A stretch of DNA of 64,000 bases from Petrolisthes cinctipes (taxonomy: Eukaryota > Arthropoda > Malacostraca > Decapoda > Porcellanidae): contig JAWQEG010000474.1 in NCBI GenBank assembly GCA_033782935.1, positions 1,302,001 through 1,366,000 of the forward strand, given 5' to 3'. Both the position numbers and the translations under genes were made by a program. A model generated the notes under the pieces. The model saw nothing but the letters and a program-made list of their open reading frames with translations, was not told the origin of the DNA and searched no databases. This document shows, in pieces, positions 34,181-47,600 of the stretch (the stretch's first letter is position 1; each line of letters starts with the position of its first letter).

Positions 34181-37100
34181 GTAGGCATGTACAGATTGCT
34201 TCTGGGACCCCAAAATATTGAATTTTCGGGTGTTTTGAGCCTGAATTTGAGATATAAACGGGTACTGAAGATGCATGCACATATCGACTTTTGTGCACCT
34301 AAAAGATCGATTTTCAGTATGTTTTGAGCATGTATTTTGAAAATACTCTAACACGGAGTAGGCATGTACAGATCGCTTCTGGGACCCCTAAATATCGAAT
34401 TTTAGGGTGTTTTGGGACTGAATTTGAGATATCGACTTTTTGGCACCTAAAAGATCGATTTTTAGCATGTTTTTAGCCTATATTTTGAAAATATTCAAGC
34501 ACTGAGTAGGCATGTACAGATCGATTCTGGGACCCCAAAATATCGAATTTTCGGGTGTTTTGAGCCTGAATTTGAGATATAAACGGGTACTGAAGATGCA
34601 TGCACATATCGACTTTTGTGCACCTAAAAGATCGATTTTCAGTATGTTTTGAGCATGTATTTTGAAAATACTCTAACACGGAGTAGGCATGTACAGATCG
34701 CTTCTGGGACCCCAAAATATTGAATTTTCGGGTGTTTTGAGCCTGAATTTGAGATATAAACGGGTACAGAAGATACATGCACATATTGACTTTGGGCACC
34801 AAAAATATCGATTTTCAGCATGTTTTTGGCCTGTATTTTGAAAATACTCTAACACGGAGTAGGCATGTACAGATACCTTCTGGGACCTCTAAATATCGAA
34901 TTTTCGGGTGTTTTGGGACTGAATTTGAGATATCGATTTTTTGGCACCTAAAATGTCGATTTTTAGCATGTTTTTAGCCTATATTTTGAAAATATTCTAG
35001 CACTGTGTAGGCATGTACAGATTGCTTCTGGGGCCCCAAAATATTGAATTTTCGGGTGTTTTGAGCCTGAATTTGAGATATAAACGGGTACAGAAGATAC
35101 ATGCACATATTGACTTTGGGCATCTAAAATATCGATTTTCAGCATGTTTTGGGCCTGTATTTTTAAAATACTCTAACACTGAGTAGGCATGTACAGATTG
35201 CTTCTGGGACCCCAAAATATTGAATTTTCCGGTGTTTTGAGACTGAATTTGAGATATTAAAGGGTACTGAAGATACATGCACATATCGACTTTTGTGCAC
35301 CTAAAAGATCAATTTTCAGTATGTTTTGAGCATGTATTTTGAAAATACTCTAACACGGAGTAGGCATGTACAGATCGCTTCTGGGACCCCTAAATATCGA
35401 ATTTTCGGGTGTTTTGGGACTGAATTTGAGATATCGACTTTTTGGCACCTAAAAGATCGATTTTTAGCATGTTTTTAGCATATATTTTGAAAATATTCTA
35501 GCACTGTACAGATTGCTTCTGGGCCCCCAAAATATTGAATTTTCGGGTGTTTTGAGCCTGAATTTGAGATATAAACGGGTACAGAAGATACATGCACATA
35601 TTGACTTTGGGCACCAAAAATATCGATTTTCAGCATGTTTTGGGCCTGAATTTTGAAAATACTCTAACACGGAGTAGGCATGTACAGATCGCTTCTGGGA
35701 CCCCAAAATATCGAATTTTCGGGTGTTTAGGGCCTGAATTTGAGATATAAACGGGTACAGAAGATGCATGCACATATCGACTTTTGGGCACCTAAAAGAT
35801 CGATTTTCAGCATGTTTTTGGCCTGTATTTTGAAAATACTCTAACACGGAGTAGGCATGTACAGATACCTTCTGGGACCTCTAAATATCGAATTTTCGGG
35901 TGTTTTGGGACTGAATTTGAGATATCGATTTTTTGGCACCTAAAATGTCGATTTTCAGCATGTTTTTTTTTCCTATATTTTGAAAATATTCTAGCACTGT
36001 GTAGGCATGTACAGATTGCTTCTGGGACCCCAAAATATTGAATTTTCGGGTGTTTTGAGCCTGAATTTGAGATATAAACGGGGACAGATGATACATGCAC
36101 ATATTGACTTTGGGCATCTAAAATATCGATTTTCAGCATGTTTTGGGCCTGTATTTTGAAAATACTCTAACACTGAGTAGGCATGTACAGATTGCTTCTC
36201 GGACCCCAAAATATTGAATTTTCGGGTGTTTTGAGCCTGAATTTGAGATATAAACGGGTACTGAAGATGCATGCACATATCGACTTTTGTGCACCTAAAA
36301 GATCGATTTTCAGTATGTTTTGAGCATGTATTTTGAAAATACTCTAACACGGAGTAGGCATGTACAGATCGCTTCTGGGACCCCTAAATATCGAATTTTA
36401 GGGTGTTTTGGGACTGAATTTGAGATATCAACTTTTTGGCACGTAAAAGATCGATTTTTAGCATGTTTTTAGCCTATATTTTGAAAATATTCTAGCACTG
36501 AGTATGCATGTACAGATTGCTTCTGGGACCCCAAAATATTGAATTTTCGGGTGTTTTGAGCCTGAATTTGAGATATAAACGGGTACAGAAGATACATGCA
36601 CATATTGACTTTGGGCACCAAAAATATCGATTTTCAGCATGTTTTGGGCCTGAATTTTGAAAATACTCTAACACGGAGTAGGCATGTGCAGATCGCTTCT
36701 GGGACCCCAAAATATCGAATTTTCGGGTGTTTAGGGCCAGAATTTGAGATATAAACGGGTACAGAAGATGCATGCACATATCGACTCTTGGGCACCTAAA
36801 AGATCGATTTTCAGTATGTTTTTGGCCTGTATTTTGAAAATACTCTAACACGGAGTAGGCATGTACAGATACCTTCTGGGACCTCTAAATATCGAATTTT
36901 CGGGTGTTTTGGGACTGAATTTGAGATATCGATTTTTTGGCACCTAAAATATCAATTTTCAGCATGTTTTTAGCCTATATTTTGAAAATATTCTAGCACT
37001 GTGTAGGCATGTACAGATTGCTTCTGGGACCCCAAAATATTGAATTTTCGGGTGTTTTGAGCCTGAATTTGAGATATAAACGGGTACTGAAGATGCATGC

Positions 37101-37818
37101 ACATATCGACTTTTGTGCACCTAAAAGATCGATTTTCAGTATGTTTTGAGCATGTATTTTGAAAATACTCTAATACGGAGTAGGCATGTACAGATCGCTT
37201 CTGGGACCCCTAAATATCGAATTTTCGGGTGTTTTGGGACTGAATTTGAGATATCGACTTTTTGGCACCTAAAAGATCGATTTTTAGCATGTTTTTAGCA
37301 TATATTTTGAAAATATTCTAGCACTGTACAGATTGCTTCTGGGACTTAAAAATATTGAATTTTCGGGTGTTTTGAGCCTGAATTTAAGATATAAACGGGT
37401 ACAGAAGATACATGCACATATTAACTTTGGGCACCAAAAATATCGATTTTCAGCATGTTTTGGGCCTGAATTTTGAAAAAACTCTAACACGGAGTAGGCA
37501 TGTACAGATCGCTTCTGGGACCCCAAAATATCGAATTTTCGGGTGTTTAGGGCCAGAATTTGAGATATAAACGGGTACAGAAGATGCATGCACATATCGA
37601 CTTTTGGGCACCTAAAAGATCGATTTTCAGTATGTTTTTGGCCTGTATTTTGAAAATACTCTAACACGGAGTAGGCATGTACAGATACCTTCTGGGACCT
37701 CTAAATATCGAATTTTCGGGTGTTTTGGGACTGAATTTGAGATATCGACTTTTTGGCACCTAAAATGTCGATTTTTAGCATGTTTTTAGCCTATATTTTG
37801 AAAATATTCTAGCACTGT
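34181..37818. repeat. 3,638 bp repeat unit, full copy
   Basis: From the monomer start at 34181, the next about 800 bp recur at 37819, a displacement of 3,638 bp. Shared markers are TTTTAGGGTGTTTTGGGAC, TATTCAAGCACTGAG and CAGATCGATTCTGGG. Inside the unit is a second run of nine T at 35963-35971. The whole unit recurs at 59355-62992 in the second 25 kb copy. Confidence 0.87.
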
Positions 37819-38640
37819 GTAGGCATGTACAGATTGCTTCTGGGACCCCAAAATATTGAATTTTCGGGTGTTTTGAGCCTGAATTTGAGATATAAACGGG
37901 TACTGAAGATGCATGCACATATCGACTTTTGTGCACCTAAAAGATCGATTTTCAGTATGTTTTGAGCATGTATTTTGAAAATACTCTAACACGGAGTAGG
38001 CATGTACAGATCGCTTCTGGGACCCCTAAATATCGAGTTTTAGGGTGTTTTGGGACTGAATTTGAGATATCGACTTTTTGGCACCTAAAAGATCGATTTT
38101 TAGCATGTTTTTAGCCTATATTTTGAAAATATTCAAGCACTGAGTAGGCATGTACAGATCGATTCTGGGACCCCAAAATATCGAATTTTCGGGTGTTTTG
38201 AGCCTGAATTTGAGATATAAACGGGTACTGAAGATGCATGCACATATCGACTTTTGTGCACCTAAAAGATCGATTTTCAGTATGTTTTGAGCATGTATTT
38301 TGAAAATACTCTAACACGGAGTAGGCATGTACAGATCGCTTCTGGGACCCCAAAATATTGAATTTTCGGGTGTTTTGAGCCTGAATTTGAGATATAAACG
38401 GGTACAGAAGATACATGCACATATTGACTTTGGGCACCAAAAATATCGATTTTCAGCATGTTTTTGGCCTGTATTTTGAAAATACTCTAACACGGAGTAG
38501 GCATGTACAGATACCTTCTGGGACCTCTAAATATCGAATTTTCGGGTGTTTTGGGACTGAATTTGAGATATCGATTTTTTGGCACCTAAAATGTCGATTT
38601 TTAGCATGTTTTTAGCCTATATTTTGAAAATATTCTAGCA
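37819..38640. repeat. 3,638 bp repeat unit, truncated second copy at the 25 kb junction
   Basis: It matches 34181 onward, with GAGTTTTAGGG here against GAATTTTAGGG in the full copy. It stops within a C2/A region at about 38.58-38.67 kb, where the sequence switches to the interior of the 1,994 bp HOR (second A with GGGCGTTTTTTAGCC). This switch is the junction of the 25,174 bp tandem duplication. In the downstream counterpart (62993 to the window end) the 3,638 bp unit continues without the switch. Confidence 0.85.
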
Positions 38641-41600
38641 CTGTGTAGGCATGTACAGATTGCTTGTGGGACCCCAAAATATTGAATTTTCGGGCGTTTT
38701 TTAGCCTGAATTTGAGATATAAACGGTAACAGAAGATACATGCACATATTGACTTTGGGCATCTAAAATATCGATTTTCAGCATGTTTTGGGCCTGTATT
38801 TTGAAAATACTCTAACACTGAGTAGGCATGTACAGATTGCTTCTGGGACCCTAAAATATTGAATTTTCGGGTGTTTTGAGCCTGAATTTGAGATATAAAC
38901 GGGTACTGAAGATGCATGCACATATCGACTTTTGTGCACCTAAAAGATCGATTTTCAGTATGTTTTGAGCATGTATTTTGAAAATACTCTAACACGGAGT
39001 AGGCATGTACAGATCGCTTCTGGGACCCCAAAATATCGAATTTTCGGGTGTTTAGGGCCAGAATTTGAGATATAAACGGGTACAGAAGATGATGCACATA
39101 TCGACTTTTGGGCACCTAAGAGAACGATTTTTAGTATGTTTTTGGTCTGTATTTTGAAAATACTCTAACACGGAGTAGGCATGTACAGATACCTTCTGGG
39201 ACCTCTAAATATCGAATTTTAGGGTGTTTTGGGACTGAATTTGAGATATCGATTTTTTGGCACCTAAAATGTCGATTTTTAGCATGTTTTTAGCCTATAT
39301 TTTGAAAATATTCTAGCACTGTGTAGGCATGTACAGATTGCTTCTGGGACCCCAAAATATTGAATTTTCGGGTGTTTTGAGCCTGAATTTGAGATATAAA
39401 CGGGTACAGAAGATACATACACATATTGACTTTGGGCATCTAAAATATCGATTTTCAGCATGTTTTGGGCCTGTATTTTGAAAATACTCTAACACTGAGT
39501 AGGCATGTACATATTGCTTCTGGGACCCCATAATATTGAATTTTCGGGTGTTTTGAGCCTGAATTTGAGATATAAACGGGTACTGAAGATGCATGCACAT
39601 ATCGACTTTTGTGCACCTAAAAGATCGATTTTCAGTATGTTTTGAGCATGTATTTTGAAAATACTCTAACACGGAGTAGGCATGTACAGATCGCTTCTGG
39701 GACCCCTAAATATCGAATTTTCGGGTGTTTTGGGACTGAATTTGAGATATCGACTTTTTGGCACCTAAAAGATCGATTTTTAGCATGTTTTTAGCATATA
39801 TTTTGAAAATATTCTAGCACTGTACAGATTGCTTCTGGGAACCCAAAATATTGAATTTTCGGGTGTTTTGAGCCTGAATTTGAGATATAAACGGGTACAG
39901 AAGATACATGCACATATTGACTTTGGGCACCAAAAATATCGATTTTCAGTATGTTTTTGGCCTGTATTTTGAAAATACTCTAACACGGAGTAGGCATGTA
40001 CAGATCGCTTCTGGGACCCCTAAATATCGAATTTTCGGGTGTTTTGGGACTGAATTTGAGATATCGACTTTTTGGCACCTAAAAGATCGATTTTTAGCAT
40101 GTTTTTAGCCTATATTTTGAAAATATTCTAGCACTGAGTAGGCATGTACAGATTGCTTCTGGGACCCCAAAATATTGAATTTTCGGGTGTTTTGAGCCTG
40201 AATTTGAGATATAAACGGGTACAGAAGATACATGCACATATTGACTTTGGGCATCTAAAATATCGATTTTCAGCATATTTTGGGCCTGTATTTTGAAAAT
40301 ACTCTAACACTGAGTAGGCATGTACAGATTGCTTCTGGGACCCCAAAATATTGAATTTTCGGGTTTTTTGAGCCTGAATTTGAGATATAAACGGGTACTG
40401 AAGATGCATGCACATATCGACTTTTGTGCACCTAAAAGATCGATTTTCAGTATGTTTTGAGCATGTATTTTGAAAATACTCTAACACGGAGTAGGCATGT
40501 ACAGATCGCTTCTGGGACCCCTAAATATCGAATTTTCGGGTGTTTTGGGACTGAATTTGAGATATCGACTTTTTGGCACCTAAAAGATCGATTTTTAGCA
40601 TGTTTTTAGCCTATATTTTGAAAACATTCTAGCACTGAGTAGGCATGTACAGATTGCTTCTGGGACCCCTAAATATCGAATTTTCGGGTGTTTTGAGCCT
40701 GAATTTGAGATATAAACGGGTACAGAAGATACATGCACATATTGACTTTGGGCATCTAAAATATCGATTTTCAGCATATTTTGGGCCTGTATTTTGAAAA
40801 TACTCTAACACTGAGTAGGCATGTACAGATTGCTTCTGGGACCCCAAAATATTGAATTTTCGGGTGTTTTGAGCCTGAATTTGAGATATAAACGGGTACT
40901 GAAGATGCATGCACATATCGACTTTTGTGCACCTAAAATATCGATTTTCAGTATGTTTTGAGCATGTATTTTGAAAATACTCTAACACGGAGTAGGCATG
41001 TACAGATCGCTTCTGGGACCCCTAAATATCGAATTTTCGGGTGTTTTGGGACTGAATTTGAGATATCGATTTTTTGGCACCTAAAAGAACGATTTTTAGC
41101 ATGTTTTTAGCCTATATTTTGAAAATATTCTAGCACTGAGTAGGCATGTACAGATTGCTTCTGGGACCCCAAAATATTGAATTTTCGGGTGTTTTGAGCC
41201 TGAATTTGAGATATAAACGGGTACAGAAGATACATGCACATATTGACTTTGGGCATCTAAAATATCGATTTTCAGCATGTTTTGGGCCTGTATTTTGAAA
41301 ATACTCTAACACTGAGTAGGCATGTACAGATTGCTTCTGGGACCCCAAAATATTGAATTTTCGGGTGTTTTGAGCCTGAATTTGAGATATAAACGGGTAC
41401 TGAAGATGCATGCACATATCGACTTTTGTGCACCTAAAAGATCGATTTTCAGTATGTTTTGAGCAAGTATTTTGAAAATACTCTAACACGGAGTAGGCAT
41501 GTACAGATCGCTTCTGGGACCCCTAAATATCGAATTTTCGGGTGTTTTGGGACTGAATTTGAGATATCGACTTTTTGGCACCTAAAAGATCGATTTTTAG

Positions 41601-44600
41601 CATGTTTTTAGCCTATATTTTGAAAATATTCTAGCACTGTACAGATTGCTTCTGGGAACCCAAATTATTGAATTTTCGGGTGTTTTGAGCCTGAATTTGA
41701 GATATAAACGGGTACAGAAGATACATGCACATATTGACTTTGGGCACCAAAAATATCGATTTTCAGTATGTTTTTGGCCTGTATTTTGAAAATACTCTAA
41801 CACGGAGTAGGCATGTACAGATCGCTTCTGGGACCCCTAAATATCGAATTTTCGGGTGTTTTGGGACTGAATTTGAGATATCGATTTTTTGGCACCTAAA
41901 ATGTCGATTTTTAGCATGTTTTTAGCCTATATTTTGAAAATATTCTAGCACTGTGTAGGCATGTACAGATTGCTTCTGGGACCCCAAAATATTGAATTTT
42001 CGGGTGTTTTGAGCCTGAATTTGAGATATAAACGGGTACAGAAGATACATGCACATATTGACTTTGGGCATCTAAAATATCGATTTTCAGCATGTTTTGG
42101 GCCTGTATTTTGAAAATACACTAACACTGAGTAGGCATGTACAGATTGCTTCTGGGACCCCAAAATATTGAATTTTCGGGTGTTTTGAGCCTGAATTTGA
42201 GATATAAACGGGTACAGAAGATGCATGCACATATCGACTTTTGGGCACCTAAAAGATCGATTTTCAGTATGTTTTGAGCATGTATTTTGAAAATACTCTA
42301 ACACGGAGTAGGCATGTACAGATCGCTTCTGGGACCCCTTAATATCGAATTTTCGGGTGTTTTGGGACTGAATTTGAGATATCGACTTTTTGGCACCTAA
42401 AAGATCGATTTTTAGCATGTTTTTAGCCTATATTTTGAAAATATTCTAGCACTGAGTAGGCATGTACAGATTGCTTCTGGGACCCCAAAATATTGAATTT
42501 TCGGGTGTTTTGAGCCTGAATTTGAGATATAAACGGGTACAGAAGATACATGCACATATTGACTTTGGGCATCTAAAATATCGATTTTCAGCATGTTTTG
42601 GGCCTGTATTTTGAAAATACTCTAACACTGAGTAGGCATGTACAGATTGCTTCTGGGACCCCAAAATATTGAATTTTCGGGTGTTTTGAGCCTGAATTTG
42701 AGATATAAACGGGTACAGAAGATGCATGCACATATCGACTTTTGGGCACCTAAAAGATCGATTTTCAGTATGTTTTTGGCCTGTATTTTGAAAATACTCT
42801 AACACGGAGTAAGCATGTACAGATACCTTCTGGGACCTCTAAATATCGAATTTTAGGGTGTTTTGGGACTGAATTTGAGATATCGATTTTTTGGCACCTA
42901 AAATGTCGATTTTTAGCATGTTTTTAGCCTATATTTTGAAAATATTCTAGCACTGTGTAGGCATGTACAGATTGCTTCTGGGACCCCAAAATATTGAATT
43001 TTCGGGTGTTTTGAGCCTGAATTTGAGATATAAACGGTAACAGAAGATACATGCACATATTGACTTTGGGCATCTAAAATATCGATTTTCAGCATGTTTT
43101 GGGCCTGTATTTTGAAAATACTCTAACACTGAGTAGGCATGTACAGATTGCTTCTGGGACCCTAAAATATTGAATTTTCGGGTGTTTTGAGCCTAAATTT
43201 GAGATATAAACGGGTACTGAAGATGTATGCACATATCGACTTTTGTGCACGTAAAAGATCGATTTTCAGTATGTTTTGAGCATGTATTTTGAAAATACTC
43301 TAACACGGAGTAGGCATGTACAGATCGCTTCTGGGACCCCTAAATATCGAATTTTCGGGTGTTTTGGGACTGAATTTGAGATATCGACTTTTTGGCACCT
43401 AAAAGATCGATTTTTAGCATGTTTTTTGCCTATATTTTGAAAATATTCTAGCACTGTACAGATTGCTTCTGGGACCCCAAAATATTGAATTTTCGGGTGT
43501 TTTGAGCCTGAATTTGAGATATAAACGGGTACAGAAGATACATGCACATATTGACTTTGGTCACCAAAAATATCGATTTTCAGCATGTTTTGGGCCTGAA
43601 TTTTGAAAATACTCTAACACGGAGTAGGCATGTACAGATCGCTTCTGGGACCCCAAAATATTGAATTTTCGGGTGTTTAGGGCCAGAATTTGAGATATAA
43701 ACGGGTACAGAAGATGATGCACATATCGACTTTTGGGCACCTAAGAGAACGATTTTTAGTATGTTTTTGGCCTGTATTTTGAAAATACTCTAACACGGAG
43801 TAGGCATGTACAGATACCTTCTGGGACCTCTAAATATCGAATTTTCGGGTGTTTTGGGACTGAATTTGAGATATCGATTTTTTGGCACCTAAAATGTCGA
43901 TTTTTAGCATGATTTTAGCCTATATTTTGAAAATATTCTAGCACTGTGTAGGCATGTACAGATTGCTTCTAGGACCCCTAAATATTGAATTTTCGGGTGT
44001 TTTGAGCCTGAATTTGAGATATAAACGGGTACAGAAGATACATACACATATTGACTTTGGGCATCTAAAATATCGATTTTCAGCATGTTTTGATATTGTA
44101 TTTTGAAAATACTCTAACACTGAGTAGGCATGTACAGATTGCTTCTGGGACCCCAAAATATTGAATTTTCGGGTGTTTTGAGCCTGAATTTGAGATATAA
44201 ACGGGTACTGAAGATGCATGCACATATCGACTTTTGTGCACCTAAAAGATCGATTTTCAGTATGTTTTGAGCATGTATTTTGAAAATACTCTAACACGGA
44301 GTAGGCATGTACATATCGCTTCTGGGACCCCTAAATATCGAATTAACGGGTGTTTTGGGACTGAATTTGAGATATCGACTTTTTGGCACCTAAAAGATCG
44401 ATTTTTAGCATGTTTTTAGCCTATATTTTGAAAATATTCTAGCACTGTACAGATTGCTTCTGGGACCCCAAAATATTGAATTTTCGGGTGTTTTGAACCT
44501 GAATATGAGATATAAACGGGTACAGAAGATACATGCACATATTGACTTTGGGCACCAAAAATATCGATTTTCAGTATGTTTTTGGCCTGTATTTTGAAAA

Positions 44601-47600
44601 TACTCTAACACGGAGTAGGCATGTACAGATCGCTTCTGGGACCCCTAAATATCGAATTTTCGGGTGTTTTGGGACTGAATTTGAGATATCGACTTTTTGG
44701 CACCTAAAAGATCGATTTTTAGCATGTTTTTAGCCTATATTTTGAAAATATTCTAGCACTGAGAAGGCATGTACAGATTGCTTCTGGGACCCCAAAATAT
44801 TGAATTTTCGGGTGTTTTGAGCCTGAATTTGAGATATAAACGGGTACAGAAGATACATGCACATATTGACTTTGGGCATCTAAAATATCGATTTTCAGCA
44901 TGTTTTGGGCCTGTATTTTGAAAATACTCTAACACTGAGTAGGCATGTACAGATTGCTTCTGGGACCCGAAAATATTGAATTTTCGGGTGTTTTGAGCCT
45001 GAATTTGAGATATAAACGGGTACTGAAGATGCATGCACATATCGACTTTTGTGCACCTAAAAGATCGATTTTCAGTATGTTTTGAGCATGTATTTTGAAA
45101 ATACTCTAACACGGAGTAGGCATGTACAGATCGCTTCTGGGACCCCTAAATATCGAATTTTCGGGTGTTTTGGGACTGAATTTGAGATATCGCCTTTTTG
45201 GCACCTAAAAGATCGATTTTTAGCATGTTTTTAGCCTATATTTTGAAAATATTCTAGCACTGAGTAGGCATGTACAGATTGCTTCTGGGACCCCAAAATA
45301 TTGAATTTTCGGGTGTTTTGAGCCTGAATTTGAGATATAAACAGGTACAGAAGATACATGCACATATTGATTTTGGGCACCAAAAATATCGATTTTCAGC
45401 ATGTTTTGGGCCTGAATTTTGAAAATACTCTAACACGGAGTAGGCATGTACAGATCGCTTCTGGGACCCCTAAATATCGAATTTTCGGGTGTTTAGGGCC
45501 AGAATTTGAGATATAAACGGGTACAGAAGATGATGCACATATCGACTTTTGGGCACCTAAGAGATCGACTTTTCAGTATGTTTTTGGCATGTATTTTGAA
45601 AATACTCTAACACGGAGTAGGCATGTACAGATACCTTCTGGGACCTCTAAATATCGAATTTTCGGGTGTTTTGGGACTGAATTTGAGATATCGATTTTTT
45701 GGCACCTAAAATGTCGATTTTTAGCATGTTTTTAGCCTATATTTTGAAAATATTCTAGCACTGTGTAGGCATGTACAGATTGCTTCTGGGACCCCAAAAT
45801 ATTGAATTTTCGGGTGTTTTGAGCCTGAATTTGAGATATAAACGGGTACAGAAGATACATACACATATTGACTTTGGGCATCTAAAATATCGATTTTCAG
45901 CATGTTTTGGGCCTGTATTTTGAAAATACTCTAACACTGAGTAGGCATGTACAGATTGCTTCTGGGACCCCAAAATATTGAATTTTCGGGTGTTTTGAGC
46001 CTGAATTTGAGATATAAACGGGTACAGAAGATACATGCACATATTGACTTTGGGTATCTAAAATATCGATTTTCAGCATGTTTTGGGCCTGTATTTTGAA
46101 AATACTCTAACACTGAGTAGGCATGTACAGATTGCTTCTGGGACCCCAAAATATTGAATTTTCGCGTGTTTTGAGCCTGAATTTGAGATATAAACGGGAA
46201 CAGAAGATGCATGCACATATCGACTTTTGTGCACCTAAAAGATCGATTTTCAGTATGTTTTGAGCATGTATTTTGAAAATACTCTAACACGGAGTAGGCA
46301 TGTACAGATCGCTTCTGGGACCCCTAAATATCGAATTTTCGGGTGTTTTGGGACTGAATTTGAGATATCGACTTTTTGGCACCTAAAAGATCGATTTTTA
46401 GCATGTTTTTAGCCTATATTTTGAAAATATTCTAGCACTGAGTAGGCATGTACAGATTGCTTCTGGGACCCCAAAATATTGAATTTTCGGGTGTTTTGAG
46501 CCTGAATTTGAGATATAAACGGGTACAGAAGAATCATGCACATATTGACTTTGGGCGCCAAAAATATCGATTTTCAGCATGTTTTGGGCCTGTATTTTGA
46601 AAATACTCTAACACGGAGTAGGCATGTACAGATCGCTTCTGGGACCCCAAAATATCGGATTTTCGGGTGTTTAGGGCCAGAATTTGAGATATAAACAGGT
46701 ACAGATGATGCATTCATATATCGACTTTTGGGCACCTAAAAGATCGATTTTCAGTATGTTTTTGGCCTGTATTTTAAAAATACTCTAACACGGAGTAGGC
46801 ATGTACAGATCGCTTCTGGGACCCCTAAATATCGAATTTTCGGGTGTTTTGGGACTGAATTTGAGATATCGACTTTTTGGCACTTAAAAGATCGATTTTT
46901 AGCATGTTTTTAGCCTATATTTTGAAAATATTCTAGCACTGTACATATTGCTTCTGGGACCCCAAAATATTGAATTTTCGGGTGTTTTGAGCCTGAATTT
47001 GAGATATAAACGGGTACAGAAGATACATGCACATATTGACTTTGGGCATCTAAAATATCGATTTTCAGCATGTTTTGGGCCTGTATTTTGAAAATACTCT
47101 AACACTGAGTAGGCATGTACAGATTGCTTCTGGGACCCAAAAATATTGAATTTTCGGGTGTTTTGAGAATGAATTTGAGATATAAACGGGTACAGAAGAT
47201 TCATGCACATATCGACTTTTGGGCACCTAAAAGATCGATTTTCAGTATGTTTTTGGCCTGTATTTTGAAAATACTCTAACACGGAGTAAGCATGTACAGA
47301 TACCTTCTGGGACCTCTAAATATCGAATTTTCGGGTGTTTTGGGACTGAATTTGAGATATCGATTTTTTGGCACCTAAAATGTCGATTTTTAGCATGTTT
47401 TTAGCCTATATTTTGAAAATATTCTAGCACTGTGTAGGCATGTACAGATTGCTTCTGGGACCCCAAAATATTGAATTTTCGGGTGTTTTGAGCCTGAATT
47501 TGAGATATAAACGGGTACAGAAGATACATGCACTTATTGACTTTGGGCATCTAAAATATCGATTTTCAGCATATTTTGGGCCTGTATTTTGAAAATACTC

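Larger units (their letters stand above)
13440..38613. repeat. 25,174 bp tandem duplication, copy 1
   Basis: Every landmark in this interval has a counterpart exactly 25,174 bp downstream: trimers, deletions, chimeric monomers, T9 runs and private substitutions. The left limit lies after 13408, where TTGACACC here differs from TTGGCACC at 38582. The right limit lies at or before 38665, because position 38666 differs from 63840. The stated ends are therefore uncertain by about 45 bp each way. Visible differences between copies are few: 25087 (T vs A), 25527 (C vs A), 30833 (G vs C) and 35230 (C vs G). At each, copy 1 has the base that departs from the family consensus. Confidence 0.93.
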
